The notes: generated by a model not told the origin, from the sequence alone. A stretch of DNA of 64,000 nucleotides from Pseudomonas sp. S31 (GCF_016648105.1 NZ_JACVVE010000028.1:25197-89196), one strand, 5' to 3'. Shown: positions 45,342 to 53,610, counted from the first letter of the stretch. A program made the numbers and translations.

Positions 45342-45409
45342 GAGCGGGTTTACCCGCGAATGCGATGTTGGCCACACCGTCGCATTCGCGGGTAAACCCG
45401 CTCCTACAG
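45336..45409. repeat. REP inverted pair overlapping the sftR stop
   Basis: CTGTAGGAGCGGGTTTACCC and its inverse are separated by a centre with its own TGCGA/TCGCA dyad. Orientation is tail-to-tail with respect to the other pairs (CTGTAGG outside). The first TAG is the sftR stop codon. The pair separates convergent sftR and atsK. Confidence 0.92.
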
Positions 45410-45423
45410 GATCTGATTTGCCA

Positions 45424-46329
45424 TCAACCTTTGCGAATGGTCCGGCTCAGCTGCCCATCCACGCCCACCGGCACCTCACCCGCCAACGTCACCCTACGCA
45501 CGATGCGTGGCTGGGTGCCGTAGTCATCCACCGCATAATGCTGCGTCGCGCGGTTGTCCCAGATCGCCACGTCCCCCGCCTGCCAGCGCCAGCGCACGGT
45601 GTTCTCCAGGCGCGTGACATGCCCCTGCAGCACGGCGAACAGATGCTGCGAGTCGGCCAGCGAATAACCCTTGATGCGTTTCACGAAATGCCCCAGCTGC
45701 AGCACACGCTCACCGCTGATCGGGTGCACCCGCACCACCGGGTGCTCGGTCTCGTACACCGTCGAGGTGAACACCTTGCGATAGCGTTCGAGCTTGGCTG
45801 GATCGACGTCGGGCTTGAGCGAGGCATAGTCGTACTCGTTGCTGTGCACCGCCCACAGCTGGTCGGCCAGCGCGCGCAGCGGCTCGGGCAGTTCCTGGTA
45901 GGCGCTGGCGGTGTTGGCCCAGACCGTGTCGCCACCCGAGCTCGGGGCCACCACGCTACGCAGGATCGAGGCCTTGGGGTAGGCATCGACGAAGGTCACG
46001 TCGGTGTGCCACGAGTTGGCCCGCTGGCCTTCGGCGCCATCGAGTTGCAGCAGGTAGCTGGTGCCGTCGACCACCGGCACCGTGGGGTGCGCGACCGGTT
46101 CGCCGAGGCGCTTGGCGAAGGCTTCCTGGCCCTGGTCGTCGAGGTGGCCCTGGCCACGGAAGAAGATCACCTTGTGTTTCACCAGCGCCGCCTGGATGGC
46201 GTCGAGGGTGGCGGCGTCGAGGTCGGCGGACAGCTCGATGCCACGAATTTCCGCGCCGATGCGGCCGGCAACGGGCTGGATGTCGAGTTCGAGGGCGTGT
46301 GGCGCGGTGGCCAGTGCGGCATTGCTCAT
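45424..46329 (-). CDS. atsK: AtsK, 2-oxoglutarate-dependent alkylsulfatase
   Basis: A 301-residue Fe(II)/2-oxoglutarate dioxygenase that cleaves medium-chain alkyl sulfates to aldehyde and sulfate. Iron ligands lie in SWHTDVTFVD and TQHYAVDDY; the 2-oxoglutarate Arg follows in RIVRRVTLAG. The sequence is very close to what I recall of AtsK from strain S-313 (SNAALATAPHALELD; GHFVKRIKGYSLADSQHLFA). There is no Cys and no Met except the initiator. Start 46329 has AAGGA upstream; an in-frame ATG seven codons earlier lacks a site. 37 bp downstream of atsR. Confidence 0.93.
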   Translation of the reverse strand: MSNAALATAPHALELDIQPVAGRIGAEIRGIELSADLDAATLDAIQAALVKHKVIFFRGQGHLDDQGQEAFAKRLGEPVAHPTVPVVDGTSYLLQLDGAEGQRANSWHTDVTFVDAYPKASILRSVVAPSSGGDTVWANTASAYQELPEPLRALADQLWAVHSNEYDYASLKPDVDPAKLERYRKVFTSTVYETEHPVVRVHPISGERVLQLGHFVKRIKGYSLADSQHLFAVLQGHVTRLENTVRWRWQAGDVAIWDNRATQHYAVDDYGTQPRIVRRVTLAGEVPVGVDGQLSRTIRKG

Positions 46330-46366
46330 GGTCGTGGTCCTTGCGGTCATGGTCGGGGAAGAAGAT

Positions 46367-47422
46367 TCAGCGAGCCGCCTGCACGGCCTGCTGTTGTTGC
46401 AGGGCTACATCGAGAAAGCGCGGCTCGACCCAGTCGGCCACCTGGAAGGTTCGGCGGATCAGACGCTCCTTGGCCGCCAGGTCGACGCCCTGCTGCAACT
46501 GGCCGATGAAGCCGGCATCCAGGTGCGGGTCGAAGTAATGGGCCAGATCTTCCTCGGCCAGGTCGTCGGCGAGGATGCTGCGCGGCCAGCTGGCGTTGTT
46601 CGCCACCAGGTCGATGAAGGCATCGCGGTTATGGGCGTCGGTGAGCCAGGCCGTGGCACGTTGCTGCACATTGACCAGGCGCTGGACCAGGTCGGGGTGC
46701 TGACGAATGAACGCGCCAGTGCCCAGCAGCACCGCCTGGGTGCTGCCGGCCCCTTCGAGATTGCGGGAGTTGACCGGCAGCTCGACCAGGCCGCGCTCAC
46801 GCAGCGCCAGCAAGTTGGACAAGCCCCAGGTGGCGTCGATCTGCTTGGCGGCCAAGGCCGCGTTGGCGGCGTTGAAATCGAGGTTGATCACTTTCAGGTC
46901 ACGTTCGGACAGCCCCTGGCTGGCCAGGGCACTGGCGAACGACAACTGGTTGGCGGTGCCGCGGAACACCGCCACGCGCTTGCCCTTGAGATCGTGCAGG
47001 GTCTTGATGCCCGAACCCGGCACCACGCCCAGGTAGCTCTTCACCCCGCGTACCCCGGCGGCCAGCACCCGGGTGTCGAGGCCATTGGCCTTGCCGACGA
47101 TCGCCGCCAGGTCGCCAAGGTAGGCGAAATCGGCCTGACCGTTGGCCAGCGCTTCGTTGACCACCGGCCCCGCGCCCTTGAAGAACAGCCAGTCGATGCG
47201 GATGCCGTCCTTGGCGAACTCCTGCTCCAGCAGCTGCTGGTCACGCAGTACATCGACCACGCCCCCGGCGCTGTGCTTGCTGCCCGCGCTGAGGTCGGGC
47301 ACGGCAATGCGAATGCTCGCCGGGTTGGCGACCTCGGCGGCTGCAGCAGTCTGGCCGGTCAGGGTGAAGGCGGTGAACAGGCCGACAGCGGTCAGCAGTC
47401 GGCGTAGCGGTGTTGGGGTCAT
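46367..47422 (-). CDS. atsR: Sulfate-ester-binding periplasmic protein
   Basis: A 351-residue SsuA-family binding protein. Signal peptide MTPTPLRRLLTAVGLFTAFT with cleavage near TAAAA-EV; mature motifs VVNEALANGQADFAYLGDLA and KGKRVAVFRGTANQLSFASA are those of the SsuA/AtsR fold. It has neither Cys nor Met beyond the initiator over 351 residues. It would deliver sulfate esters to AtsBC, encoded divergently. Operonic with atsK. Confidence 0.9.
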   Translation of the reverse strand: MTPTPLRRLLTAVGLFTAFTLTGQTAAAAEVANPASIRIAVPDLSAGSKHSAGGVVDVLRDQQLLEQEFAKDGIRIDWLFFKGAGPVVNEALANGQADFAYLGDLAAIVGKANGLDTRVLAAGVRGVKSYLGVVPGSGIKTLHDLKGKRVAVFRGTANQLSFASALASQGLSERDLKVINLDFNAANAALAAKQIDATWGLSNLLALRERGLVELPVNSRNLEGAGSTQAVLLGTGAFIRQHPDLVQRLVNVQQRATAWLTDAHNRDAFIDLVANNASWPRSILADDLAEEDLAHYFDPHLDAGFIGQLQQGVDLAAKERLIRRTFQVADWVEPRFLDVALQQQQAVQAAR

Positions 47423-47720
47423 GGCTCGGCTCCTTGGCAGGCTGCCACCGGCGAAGGCCGGCGCGTTGGCCAGAAGCTAGGCAGGTCCGGTTAGAACCTA
47501 CAAAGATCAAAACTTCATCTTTTGCTAACCAAAAGACATAAATGAAGCGCCATGCGGGCCTGCGCAGGGCTTGCGGAAAACGCATGGAAAATATGAGGAA
47601 AACGCAATGCCAAGGGGCTTCCGAATGCACGGGCCGCATGGTCTTATCTCTTGAAAGATGCTTGTTGAATTTTTTAATTCCATAAGTGAATAAACTAGGA
47701 ACGCTTCGGGAGAATGCCGG
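47423..47720. promoter_or_regulatory. atsR/atsB divergent control region
   Basis: About 298 bp. From 47513 to 47547 a dyad is visible: CTTCAT..ATGAAG outside and CTTTTG..CAAAAG inside (47519-47524 and 47530-47535), a candidate operator for SftR or CysB. The rest, up to about 47695, is AT-rich (TTGAATTTTTTAATTCCATA). No gene is seen. Confidence 0.5.
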
Positions 47721-49316
47721 GTGAATGGAGTTCTGGGTCGCCGCCGCAGGTGGCTTGTGGGGCCGCTGCGCGGCCCATTCGCGACAGGAGACCGCTCCCA
47801 CTGGCAACGGGTCCTGCCTTGGGTGGTGCCAATCGCGGTAGCGCTGTTGTGGGCCGTGGCCAGCCGCCAGCATTGGATGAGCGAGCAGATCCTGCCGCCG
47901 CCGGCGCTGGTCTGGCAAAGCGCGCTGGAGTTCGGCTCCGGCGAACTCTGGGGGCACCTGTGGATAAGCCTGCAGCGATTGGCCTGGGGCTTGCTGGCCG
48001 GGGTCGCCAGTGGCTTGTTGTTGGGCACCTGGTTGGGTACTTCGCGGCGCGCCCAGGCCCTGGTGCTGCCGACCTTCGTGGCCCTGGCGCAGATCCCCAC
48101 CCTGGCCTGGATCCCGTTGTTCATGTTGTTCTTCGGTATTGGCGAACTGCTCAAGCTGGTGGTGCTGGTCAAGGCCGTGGTGGTACCGGTGACCTTGCAC
48201 ACCTTGGTCGGTGTGCGCGATGCCCAGCCCAGGTTGCGCGAAGCCGCCGCCGTGCTGCGCCTGCCGCGCCACCTGTTGTTCCTGCGCCTGCTGCTGCCTG
48301 CCGCCCTGCCCGCCTTCCTCACCGGTACCCGGCTGGCTCTGGCCACCGGCTGGACCTCGTTGCTGGCCGTGGAGTTGCTGGCCTCCAGCGAGGGCATCGG
48401 GTACCTGATGGTGTGGGGTCGGCAGCTGTTCATGCTCGACCTGGTGCTGCTGTGTATCCTGGTGATCGGCGTGGTCGGCGCACTGATGGAACGCAGCTTC
48501 GCCAGCCTGGAAAAACACCTGTTGTACTGGCCGCAGCCGGCCACTGGCGAACAGGCCCGCGGCGCCCTCCCGCGTGGCTGGCAAAGCCTGCTGCTGCCGT
48601 TGGCGCTGCTGGGGCTGTGGCAGGCCAGCAACAGCTTCGGCTGGATCGACAGCAACATCCTGACCGCCCCTTTGGACGTGCTGCGCAGCCTGCTCGAAGG
48701 GTTGCATGACGGCTCGTTGCCCGAGGCCCTGCTGCTGAGCCTGCAACGCACCCTCGCAGGCCTGTTCCTCGGCGCCAGCGCGGGGCTGCTGGTCGGCCTG
48801 CTGCTGGGCCTGTCGCCGATCGCCGAGCGCTTGTTCGGCCCGAGCCTGTCAGCACTGCGGCAAGTGGCGCTGTTCGCCTGGGTACCCCTGCTGACCGCAT
48901 GGTTTGGCCTGGGTGAAGGCGCCAAGCTGGTGTTCGTCGGGCTGGCGGCATTCTTCCCACTGCTGATTGCCACCCAGCGCGGCATCGCCGGTCTGTCGCC
49001 GCAGCTCGGCGAGGCGGCGCGCACGCTGCGCCTGAGCCTTTGGCAACGCCTACGCCTGCTGGTGCTGCCAGGCGCCGCGCCAGCGATCTTCGCCGGCCTG
49101 CGCCTGTCGTTGATCTACGCCTGGCTGGGCACCATCGGTGCCGAATACTTCATGCCCTCGGACGGCGGCATCGCCAGCCTCATGCTGGGCGCCCAACAAC
49201 TGTTCCGCATGGACCAGGTCATGGCCGCCATGCTGTTGATCGGCCTGGTCGGCGCCCTGCTCGGCACCTTGGGCCAACGTCTCGAATCACGCGCCACGCG
49301 CTGGAGAACCGCATGA
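47721..49316 (+). CDS. atsB: Double-length sulfate-ester ABC permease
   Basis: A 531-residue fused permease: two SsuC-like modules in one chain. Module 1 (about 30-265) has the EAA-like AAAVLRLPRHLLFLRLLLPA; module 2 (about 290-525) has EAARTLRLSLWQRLRLLVLP. Each ends with a typical SEGIGYLM or GGIASLML segment. Starts at GTG 47721 with GGGAGA upstream. Residues about 13-28 (VGPLRGPFATGDRSH) are encoded by a REP-like sequence. Overlaps atsC by ATGA. Confidence 0.88.
   Translation: MNGVLGRRRRWLVGPLRGPFATGDRSHWQRVLPWVVPIAVALLWAVASRQHWMSEQILPPPALVWQSALEFGSGELWGHLWISLQRLAWGLLAGVASGLLLGTWLGTSRRAQALVLPTFVALAQIPTLAWIPLFMLFFGIGELLKLVVLVKAVVVPVTLHTLVGVRDAQPRLREAAAVLRLPRHLLFLRLLLPAALPAFLTGTRLALATGWTSLLAVELLASSEGIGYLMVWGRQLFMLDLVLLCILVIGVVGALMERSFASLEKHLLYWPQPATGEQARGALPRGWQSLLLPLALLGLWQASNSFGWIDSNILTAPLDVLRSLLEGLHDGSLPEALLLSLQRTLAGLFLGASAGLLVGLLLGLSPIAERLFGPSLSALRQVALFAWVPLLTAWFGLGEGAKLVFVGLAAFFPLLIATQRGIAGLSPQLGEAARTLRLSLWQRLRLLVLPGAAPAIFAGLRLSLIYAWLGTIGAEYFMPSDGGIASLMLGAQQLFRMDQVMAAMLLIGLVGALLGTLGQRLESRATRWRTA
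47758..47803 (+). repeat. REP-like sequence inside atsB
   Basis: GGGGCCGCTGCGCGGCCCAT followed by GACCGCTCCCAC closely resembles the outer and inner parts of the REPs at 7531 and 25915. Here it is a single unpaired copy inside the 5' coding region of atsB. Confidence 0.7.
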
Positions 49317-50176
49317 ATGCATTCAATACGTCGCACCTGCAAGCGGCCAACCAGGCCGATGCCACGCCGCCCCGGGTCAGCTTCGAGGGCGTGGGCAAGG
49401 TGTTCAGCGTCGATGGCCAGCCCTTCGAAGCCATTCGCGACTTCAACCTGTCGATCAACGAGGGCGAGTTCATCGCCATCGTCGGCGCCTCAGGTTGCGG
49501 TAAGTCCACCCTCCTGCGCCTGCTGGTGGGGCTGGACACCGACTACAGCGGCCAGATTCGCGTCGATGGCCAGCGGATCGAGGGCATTGGCGGCGAGCGG
49601 GGCATCGTGTTCCAGGAGCACCGCCTGTTCCCCTGGCTGACGGTCGAGCAGAACATCGCCCTGGGCCTGGTCAATGAGCCCCTGACCCAGGGCGAGCGTG
49701 CCCGCCGAGTCCACGAATTCGTGCTGCTGGTCGGCCTGAACGGTTTCGAGTCGGCCTACCCGCACCAACTGTCCGGCGGCATGGCGCAGCGTGTGGCGAT
49801 CGCCCGCGGCCTGGTAGCGAGCCCGCGGATCCTGCTGCTCGACGAACCGTTCGGTGCGCTCGATGCGCTGACCCGCCAGCAGTTGCAGGACGAACTGCTG
49901 GCCATTCGCGAACGTGCCGGCATCACCACCCTGCTGGTGACGCACGACGCCGAGGAAGCCACCTACCTGGCCGACCGCGTGGTGGTACTGGAACCACGGC
50001 CAGGGCGAATCAAGTCAGTCATCGACATCGACCTGCCGCACCCACGCCTGCGCACCGGAGTAGCCCTGCACGGGCTGCGCGAGCAAGTGCTGCAGCAGAT
50101 CACCGGCGAGATCGGGCCGGTCCGGGCCACAGCGCGCCGGGTCGAGGGCCTACGCCCGGAACTGATCGCCCTCTGA
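49313..50176 (+). CDS. atsC: Sulfate-ester ABC transporter ATP-binding protein
   Basis: A 287-residue ABC ATPase: Walker A GASGCGKST, signature QLSGGMAQRVAIARGL (Met in place of the usual Gln), Walker B ILLLDEPFGALD, H-loop LVTHD. The start overlaps the atsB stop. A longer open frame upstream in the same phase lies inside atsB and is rejected. With AtsB and AtsR it forms the sulfate-ester importer. Confidence 0.92.
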   Translation: MNAFNTSHLQAANQADATPPRVSFEGVGKVFSVDGQPFEAIRDFNLSINEGEFIAIVGASGCGKSTLLRLLVGLDTDYSGQIRVDGQRIEGIGGERGIVFQEHRLFPWLTVEQNIALGLVNEPLTQGERARRVHEFVLLVGLNGFESAYPHQLSGGMAQRVAIARGLVASPRILLLDEPFGALDALTRQQLQDELLAIRERAGITTLLVTHDAEEATYLADRVVVLEPRPGRIKSVIDIDLPHPRLRTGVALHGLREQVLQQITGEIGPVRATARRVEGLRPELIAL

Positions 50177-50305
50177 GGCAGGCGCCAGGTGATAAAGAAG
50201 TCTCACCCGGCCCTGCGTCCCTGAGGCACTCCCCCCAGGCAGAAAACGGCTACAGATCAAGGCGATGGACGCAACCGAATCAGATCGGTATCATGCCTGC
50301 GCGTT

Positions 50306-50382
50306 GCACTCGTAGCTCAGCTGGATAGAGTACTGCCCTCCGAAGGCAGGGGTCGTGGGTTCGAATCCCGCCGAGTGCGCCA
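50306..50382 (+). tRNA. tRNA-Arg (anticodon CCG)
   Basis: A complete 77-nt cloverleaf. The acceptor stem GCACTCG pairs with CGAGTGC, the D arm is GCTC..GAGT, the anticodon stem CTGCC/GGCAG encloses loop CTCCGAA with anticodon CCG (reads CGG), the T arm is GGTTCGAATCC, and the 3' GCCA is encoded. The integrase gene starts about 115 bp after it, so the tRNA 3' end is the likely attachment site of the island. Confidence 0.97.
50342..50382 (+). other. Candidate attL at the tRNA-Arg 3' end
   Basis: Tyrosine-recombinase islands integrate at tRNA 3' ends and leave a direct repeat of that end at the far border. The integrase just downstream makes this part of the tRNA the expected attL core. The partner attR is not in the window, so exact limits are unknown. 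Confidence 0.5.
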
Positions 50383-50496
50383 TCTTCTTTCCCTTGTGTC
50401 ACAAGGGGTTAGCGCTCCTGACAGAAACCTGTCCTAGTCCTGAAAGTCGTTTTTGCCACAAATTTGCCACACTCAAGTGTGGTGGGAATGGTCGAA

Positions 50497-51570
50497 ATGG
50501 CAACAATCAGGAATCGCGGCGAGTATCAGTGGGAAGCGCAAATTCGCCGTAAGGGCTATCCAGCCCAGCGCAAAACCTTCGAAACCAAAGCCGACGCCCA
50601 AGCCTGGGCACGTATGATCGAAAGCGAAATCGACCGAGGCATCTTTGTTTCTCGGGTTGAGGCTGAACGTACCGCTTTTCATCAGCTCATTGATCGCTAT
50701 ATCTCCGAGATTGCCCCGAAGCATAAAGGTGCATACTCGGAAATCAAACGACTCGAAGCGCTCAAGCGCCATCCGCTGGCGACGCGCATCGTCGCCACCC
50801 TCACCTCATCGGACTTTGCCCGCTACCGTGACGAGCGGTTGAAGATGCGCAAGGGTAATACCGTGAAACGTGAGCTTGCCTTGTTTCAGTGTGTGATCGA
50901 GGTCGCCCGCCGCGAGTGGGGTATTCACCTAGCGGAGAATCCAGTGCGGATGGTCAGCCGCCCCAGCTATAACGACGAACGCTCACGGCGGCTTGACCCG
51001 ATTGAAGAGCAGTACATCCTCAGCGCTTTGGAGCTGTGCGAACGTCGTGCGGACGGTACCTATGCGGAGGCCTCTCACAATCCTTGGATACGCCCCATCG
51101 TCCAGTTAGCGATCGAGACAGCCATGCGTCGTGGCGAAATCTTCGAGCTGCGCTGGAAGCACGTGAACCTGGACCGCCGGACCGCGCATTTGCCAGCGAC
51201 CAAGAATGGATTGCCGAGGACGATTCCGCTCTCACCGAACGCTATCAAACTATTGAAAGAGCTACCGCGCTCCCTCTGCGGTCGGGTCTTCCCCACCACC
51301 GCCGATGCTCTCAAGAAGGCGTTTGTCCGAGGTCTGGAGCGCGCGCGGGCAAAATACCTGGCAGACTGTGATCAAGCTGGTGTGGTGCCCCAAGAGGATT
51401 TCCTGCTAGACCTACGTTTTCACGACTTGCGGCATGAAGCTACTTGTCGGCTTGCCACCAAACTGCCGAATCTCATCGAGTTGGCCAGCGTGACTGGACA
51501 CCGTGAGGTGAACATGCTAAAGCGGTACTACAACATCACGGCAGAGGAGCTGGCGGCCAAGCTGGCCTGA
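50497..51570 (+). CDS. Tyrosine-type site-specific integrase
   Basis: A 357-residue phage/island integrase. The N-terminal DNA-binding part (MATIRNRGEYQWEAQIRRKG) is followed by the catalytic domain with Arg in ETAMRRGEIFELRW, His-x-x-Arg in HDLRHEATCRL, and the second His and nucleophile Tyr in TGHREVNMLKRYY. All catalytic residues are intact, so it may still excise the island. Start ATG 50497 is chosen because GGTGGGA is nine bases upstream; ATG 50488 is possible. Codon use and base composition are clearly less GC-rich than the flanking chromosome. Confidence 0.93.
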   Translation: MATIRNRGEYQWEAQIRRKGYPAQRKTFETKADAQAWARMIESEIDRGIFVSRVEAERTAFHQLIDRYISEIAPKHKGAYSEIKRLEALKRHPLATRIVATLTSSDFARYRDERLKMRKGNTVKRELALFQCVIEVARREWGIHLAENPVRMVSRPSYNDERSRRLDPIEEQYILSALELCERRADGTYAEASHNPWIRPIVQLAIETAMRRGEIFELRWKHVNLDRRTAHLPATKNGLPRTIPLSPNAIKLLKELPRSLCGRVFPTTADALKKAFVRGLERARAKYLADCDQAGVVPQEDFLLDLRFHDLRHEATCRLATKLPNLIELASVTGHREVNMLKRYYNITAEELAAKLA

Positions 51571-51731
51571 TTTGGTATCAGCTGAATGAGTACGCTATCT
51601 GTGCGTAGCTGTGTGAACTCAACTAGTCGCCTGAGGCAACCGAGTGCTGCTGACGCGAAGCTGCGCCTCACGAAGGCAGCAATCGGCCAAGCGCAATGCT
51701 AACCTGCGCCGGGTCCACTCAAGGTCGCCTC

Positions 51732-52227
51732 ATGGACATACCGTCTCGCTTCATCATCCATGAATCTAGGTACTGGGTTCTTAATCACCGCATAAACAGT
51801 GCGTGCCAGGCTACTTGATGCTTAGTGCAAAGCAGGTGACCAATTCCTTGGCTGCGCTTCCGACCCAAGCGCAAGCGGAGTTGGGTGTCTTGCAGGCGCG
51901 AGTTCAGAAAACCATCGAAGATCATTTACATCCAAAACGTTTGTACATCGGCCGCTATGGGCATGATGCCGGATACTCCATTCACTTCCATTCATTCCGG
52001 TCTATGCTTGGGTAGAAGCTTGGTTTTGGGCAGACGAAAGGTACAGGTGCTAGACACCTTCGGTTCGATCGACAGTGCGCTGCCGCAAACAGATGGCGCA
52101 GAACTGACGCTTTTTGTGTGGCGTGAGTTTTTGTGAGCGATCTGTGGCACCACCGGTCCAAGGCCCTTCCGTTGATCACGTTATTGCGACCCTGCGTAGC
52201 GCATTCGATTTTCAGCAGCCTGGTTAA
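51732..52227 (+). pseudogene. HIT-family protein gene broken by four frameshifts
   Basis: The pieces read in order across three frames: DIPSRFIIHESRYWVLNHRI, then LPGYLMLSAKQVTNSLAAL..LYIGRYGHDAGYSIHFH, then FIPVYAWVEAWFWADERYR, then VLDTFGSIDSALPQ..GAELTLFVWREF, then CERSVAPPVQGPSVDHVIAT..AFDFQQPG and stop. Joined, they give a HIT-domain protein of about 160 residues, with the histidine motif IHFHFIP. Shifts are three single-base losses (near 51811, 51990 and 52045) and one extra T near 52131. Lies between the integrase and the catabolic block. Confidence 0.8.
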
Positions 52228-52382
52228 CGTGAATACGGTCAGGCCTCGCGACCGGCCGGGTCGATAACGGACGGTTGCGACTTAGCGATATCGACCCATA
52301 GATCTCAGAAACAGAGCGTGAGTCCCAGCGAACGGTACGAATCGTCCTACACAACCTAGCAAATATAATAAGCGTAGGAGCA
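52228..52382. other. Short non-coding island segment with a 9-bp dyad
   Basis: GGGTCGATA (52258-52266) and TATCGACCC (52289-52297) form an inverted repeat. I see no gene here. It may be a remnant of a mobile element end. Confidence 0.3.
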
Positions 52383-53571
52383 TCAGGTGAACCTTGCATT
52401 CTCTATCAGCAGAGCAACGCCCTGCCCTCCGCGGATACACAAGGTAGCCAAGCAGCGCCGAGCCTCGCGCCGTTGTATCTCAGGAATAAGGCTCACGAGG
52501 ATCCGGCACCCCCAGGCCCCAATAGGATACCCCGGGGCGATCGCTCCACCGTTGACGTTGACCTTGGCACTATCCCATTGCAACTCCCGTCCTACCGCGA
52601 TGGCCTGCGCGGCGAATGCTTCGTTGGCCTCGATCAGGTCGACCTGCTGCAGACACCAGCCGGCACGATCCAACGTCTTGCAAGTAGCGAAAACTGGACC
52701 AATGCCAATGAAGGCCGGGTCAACCCCGGCGCTGGCATACGCCGCTATGCGCACCAGCGGCTGAAAGGCCAACTCGGCAGCTTTATCTACACTCACCAGA
52801 AGCACCTCAGCGGCGCCGTCATTGAGGGTTGGAGCATTGCCAGCAGTGACCGTGCCATCGCTCTTGAAGGCTGGACGCAACTTGCCCAACCCTCCAGGTC
52901 AGTGGCTGCTCGTGGCTGTTCATCCTGAGCGAACAGCAAAGGTTCAGCGTCTCGGCGAGGCACTTGCGCAGGAGCGATTTCATCCTTGAAACGACCCGAC
53001 TCGGACGCCGTCACCGTCCGCTGCTGCGAACGCAGCGCATAGGCATCCTGGGCCGTGCGGCCAATGCCGTACTGTTCAGCCAGGTTCTCGGCGGTGATAC
53101 CCATGTGGTAGGCGTTGAACGCATCCCACAGGCCGTCCTTGATCAGCGTGTCCAGCACCTGGCCGTGGCCCATGCGCAGCCTTTGCGCGATGACGGCAGC
53201 ACATGGGGCGCTATGCTCATGTTCTCCTGGCCGCCGGCGATGACGATCTCGGCATCGCCGCACTGGATTGCCTGGGCTCCCATGATCACCGCCTTGAGCC
53301 CGGAGCCACAGACCTTGTTCAGGGTTACCGCCGGGACGGTATGCGGCAAGCCGGCGAAAATCGCGCTCTGGCGTGCCGGATTCTGCCCGCTCGCGGCAGC
53401 CAGCACCTGGCCGAGAATCACCTCATCGACCTGAGCGGGCACCACCTGCGTGCGTTCCAGCAACTCACGAATCACCACGGTGCCCAGCTCTGGCGCAGAC
53501 ACCTGGCTCAGCGCCCCCTGGAAACTGCCAATGGCGGTACGGCAGGCAGCGACGATCACGACTTCACGCAT
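52383..53571 (-). pseudogene. Acetyl-CoA C-acetyltransferase (thiolase) pseudogene
   Basis: The thiolase reads in three frames: MREVVIVAACRTAIGSFQGA to QENMSIAPHVLP, then RLRMGHGQVLDTLIKDGLWD to DEQPRAATDLEG, then KLRPAFKSDGTVTAGNAPTL to the end GVALLIENARF. Breaks lie near 53190 and 52890. The nucleophile region VCGSGLK is present, but the catalytic-His motif GHPIGA has become GYPIGA (in GGAIAPGYPIGAWGCRI) and the last motif CIGGGQG reads CIRGGQG. So decay includes substitutions as well as indels. A terminator lies between it and the upstream acyl-CoA dehydrogenase gene. Confidence 0.88.
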
Positions 53572-53583
53572 GGACGACTCCGG

Positions 53584-53610
53584 AAAAAAAACGCGGCCAT
53601 CGTGGCCGCG
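53584..53610 (-). terminator. Rho-independent terminator after the acyl-CoA dehydrogenase gene
   Basis: On the minus strand CGCGGCCA and TGGCCGCG form an eight-bp stem with a three-base loop, followed by T8. It ends the lap-to-acyl-CoA-dehydrogenase transcript 20 bp past the stop codon. The broken thiolase lies beyond it. Confidence 0.9.

Noticed and set aside
52181..52399. A 72-codon minus-strand frame near the HIT pseudogene
   Set aside because: It overlaps the end of the reconstructed HIT gene, has no family resemblance I can support and no ribosome binding site.
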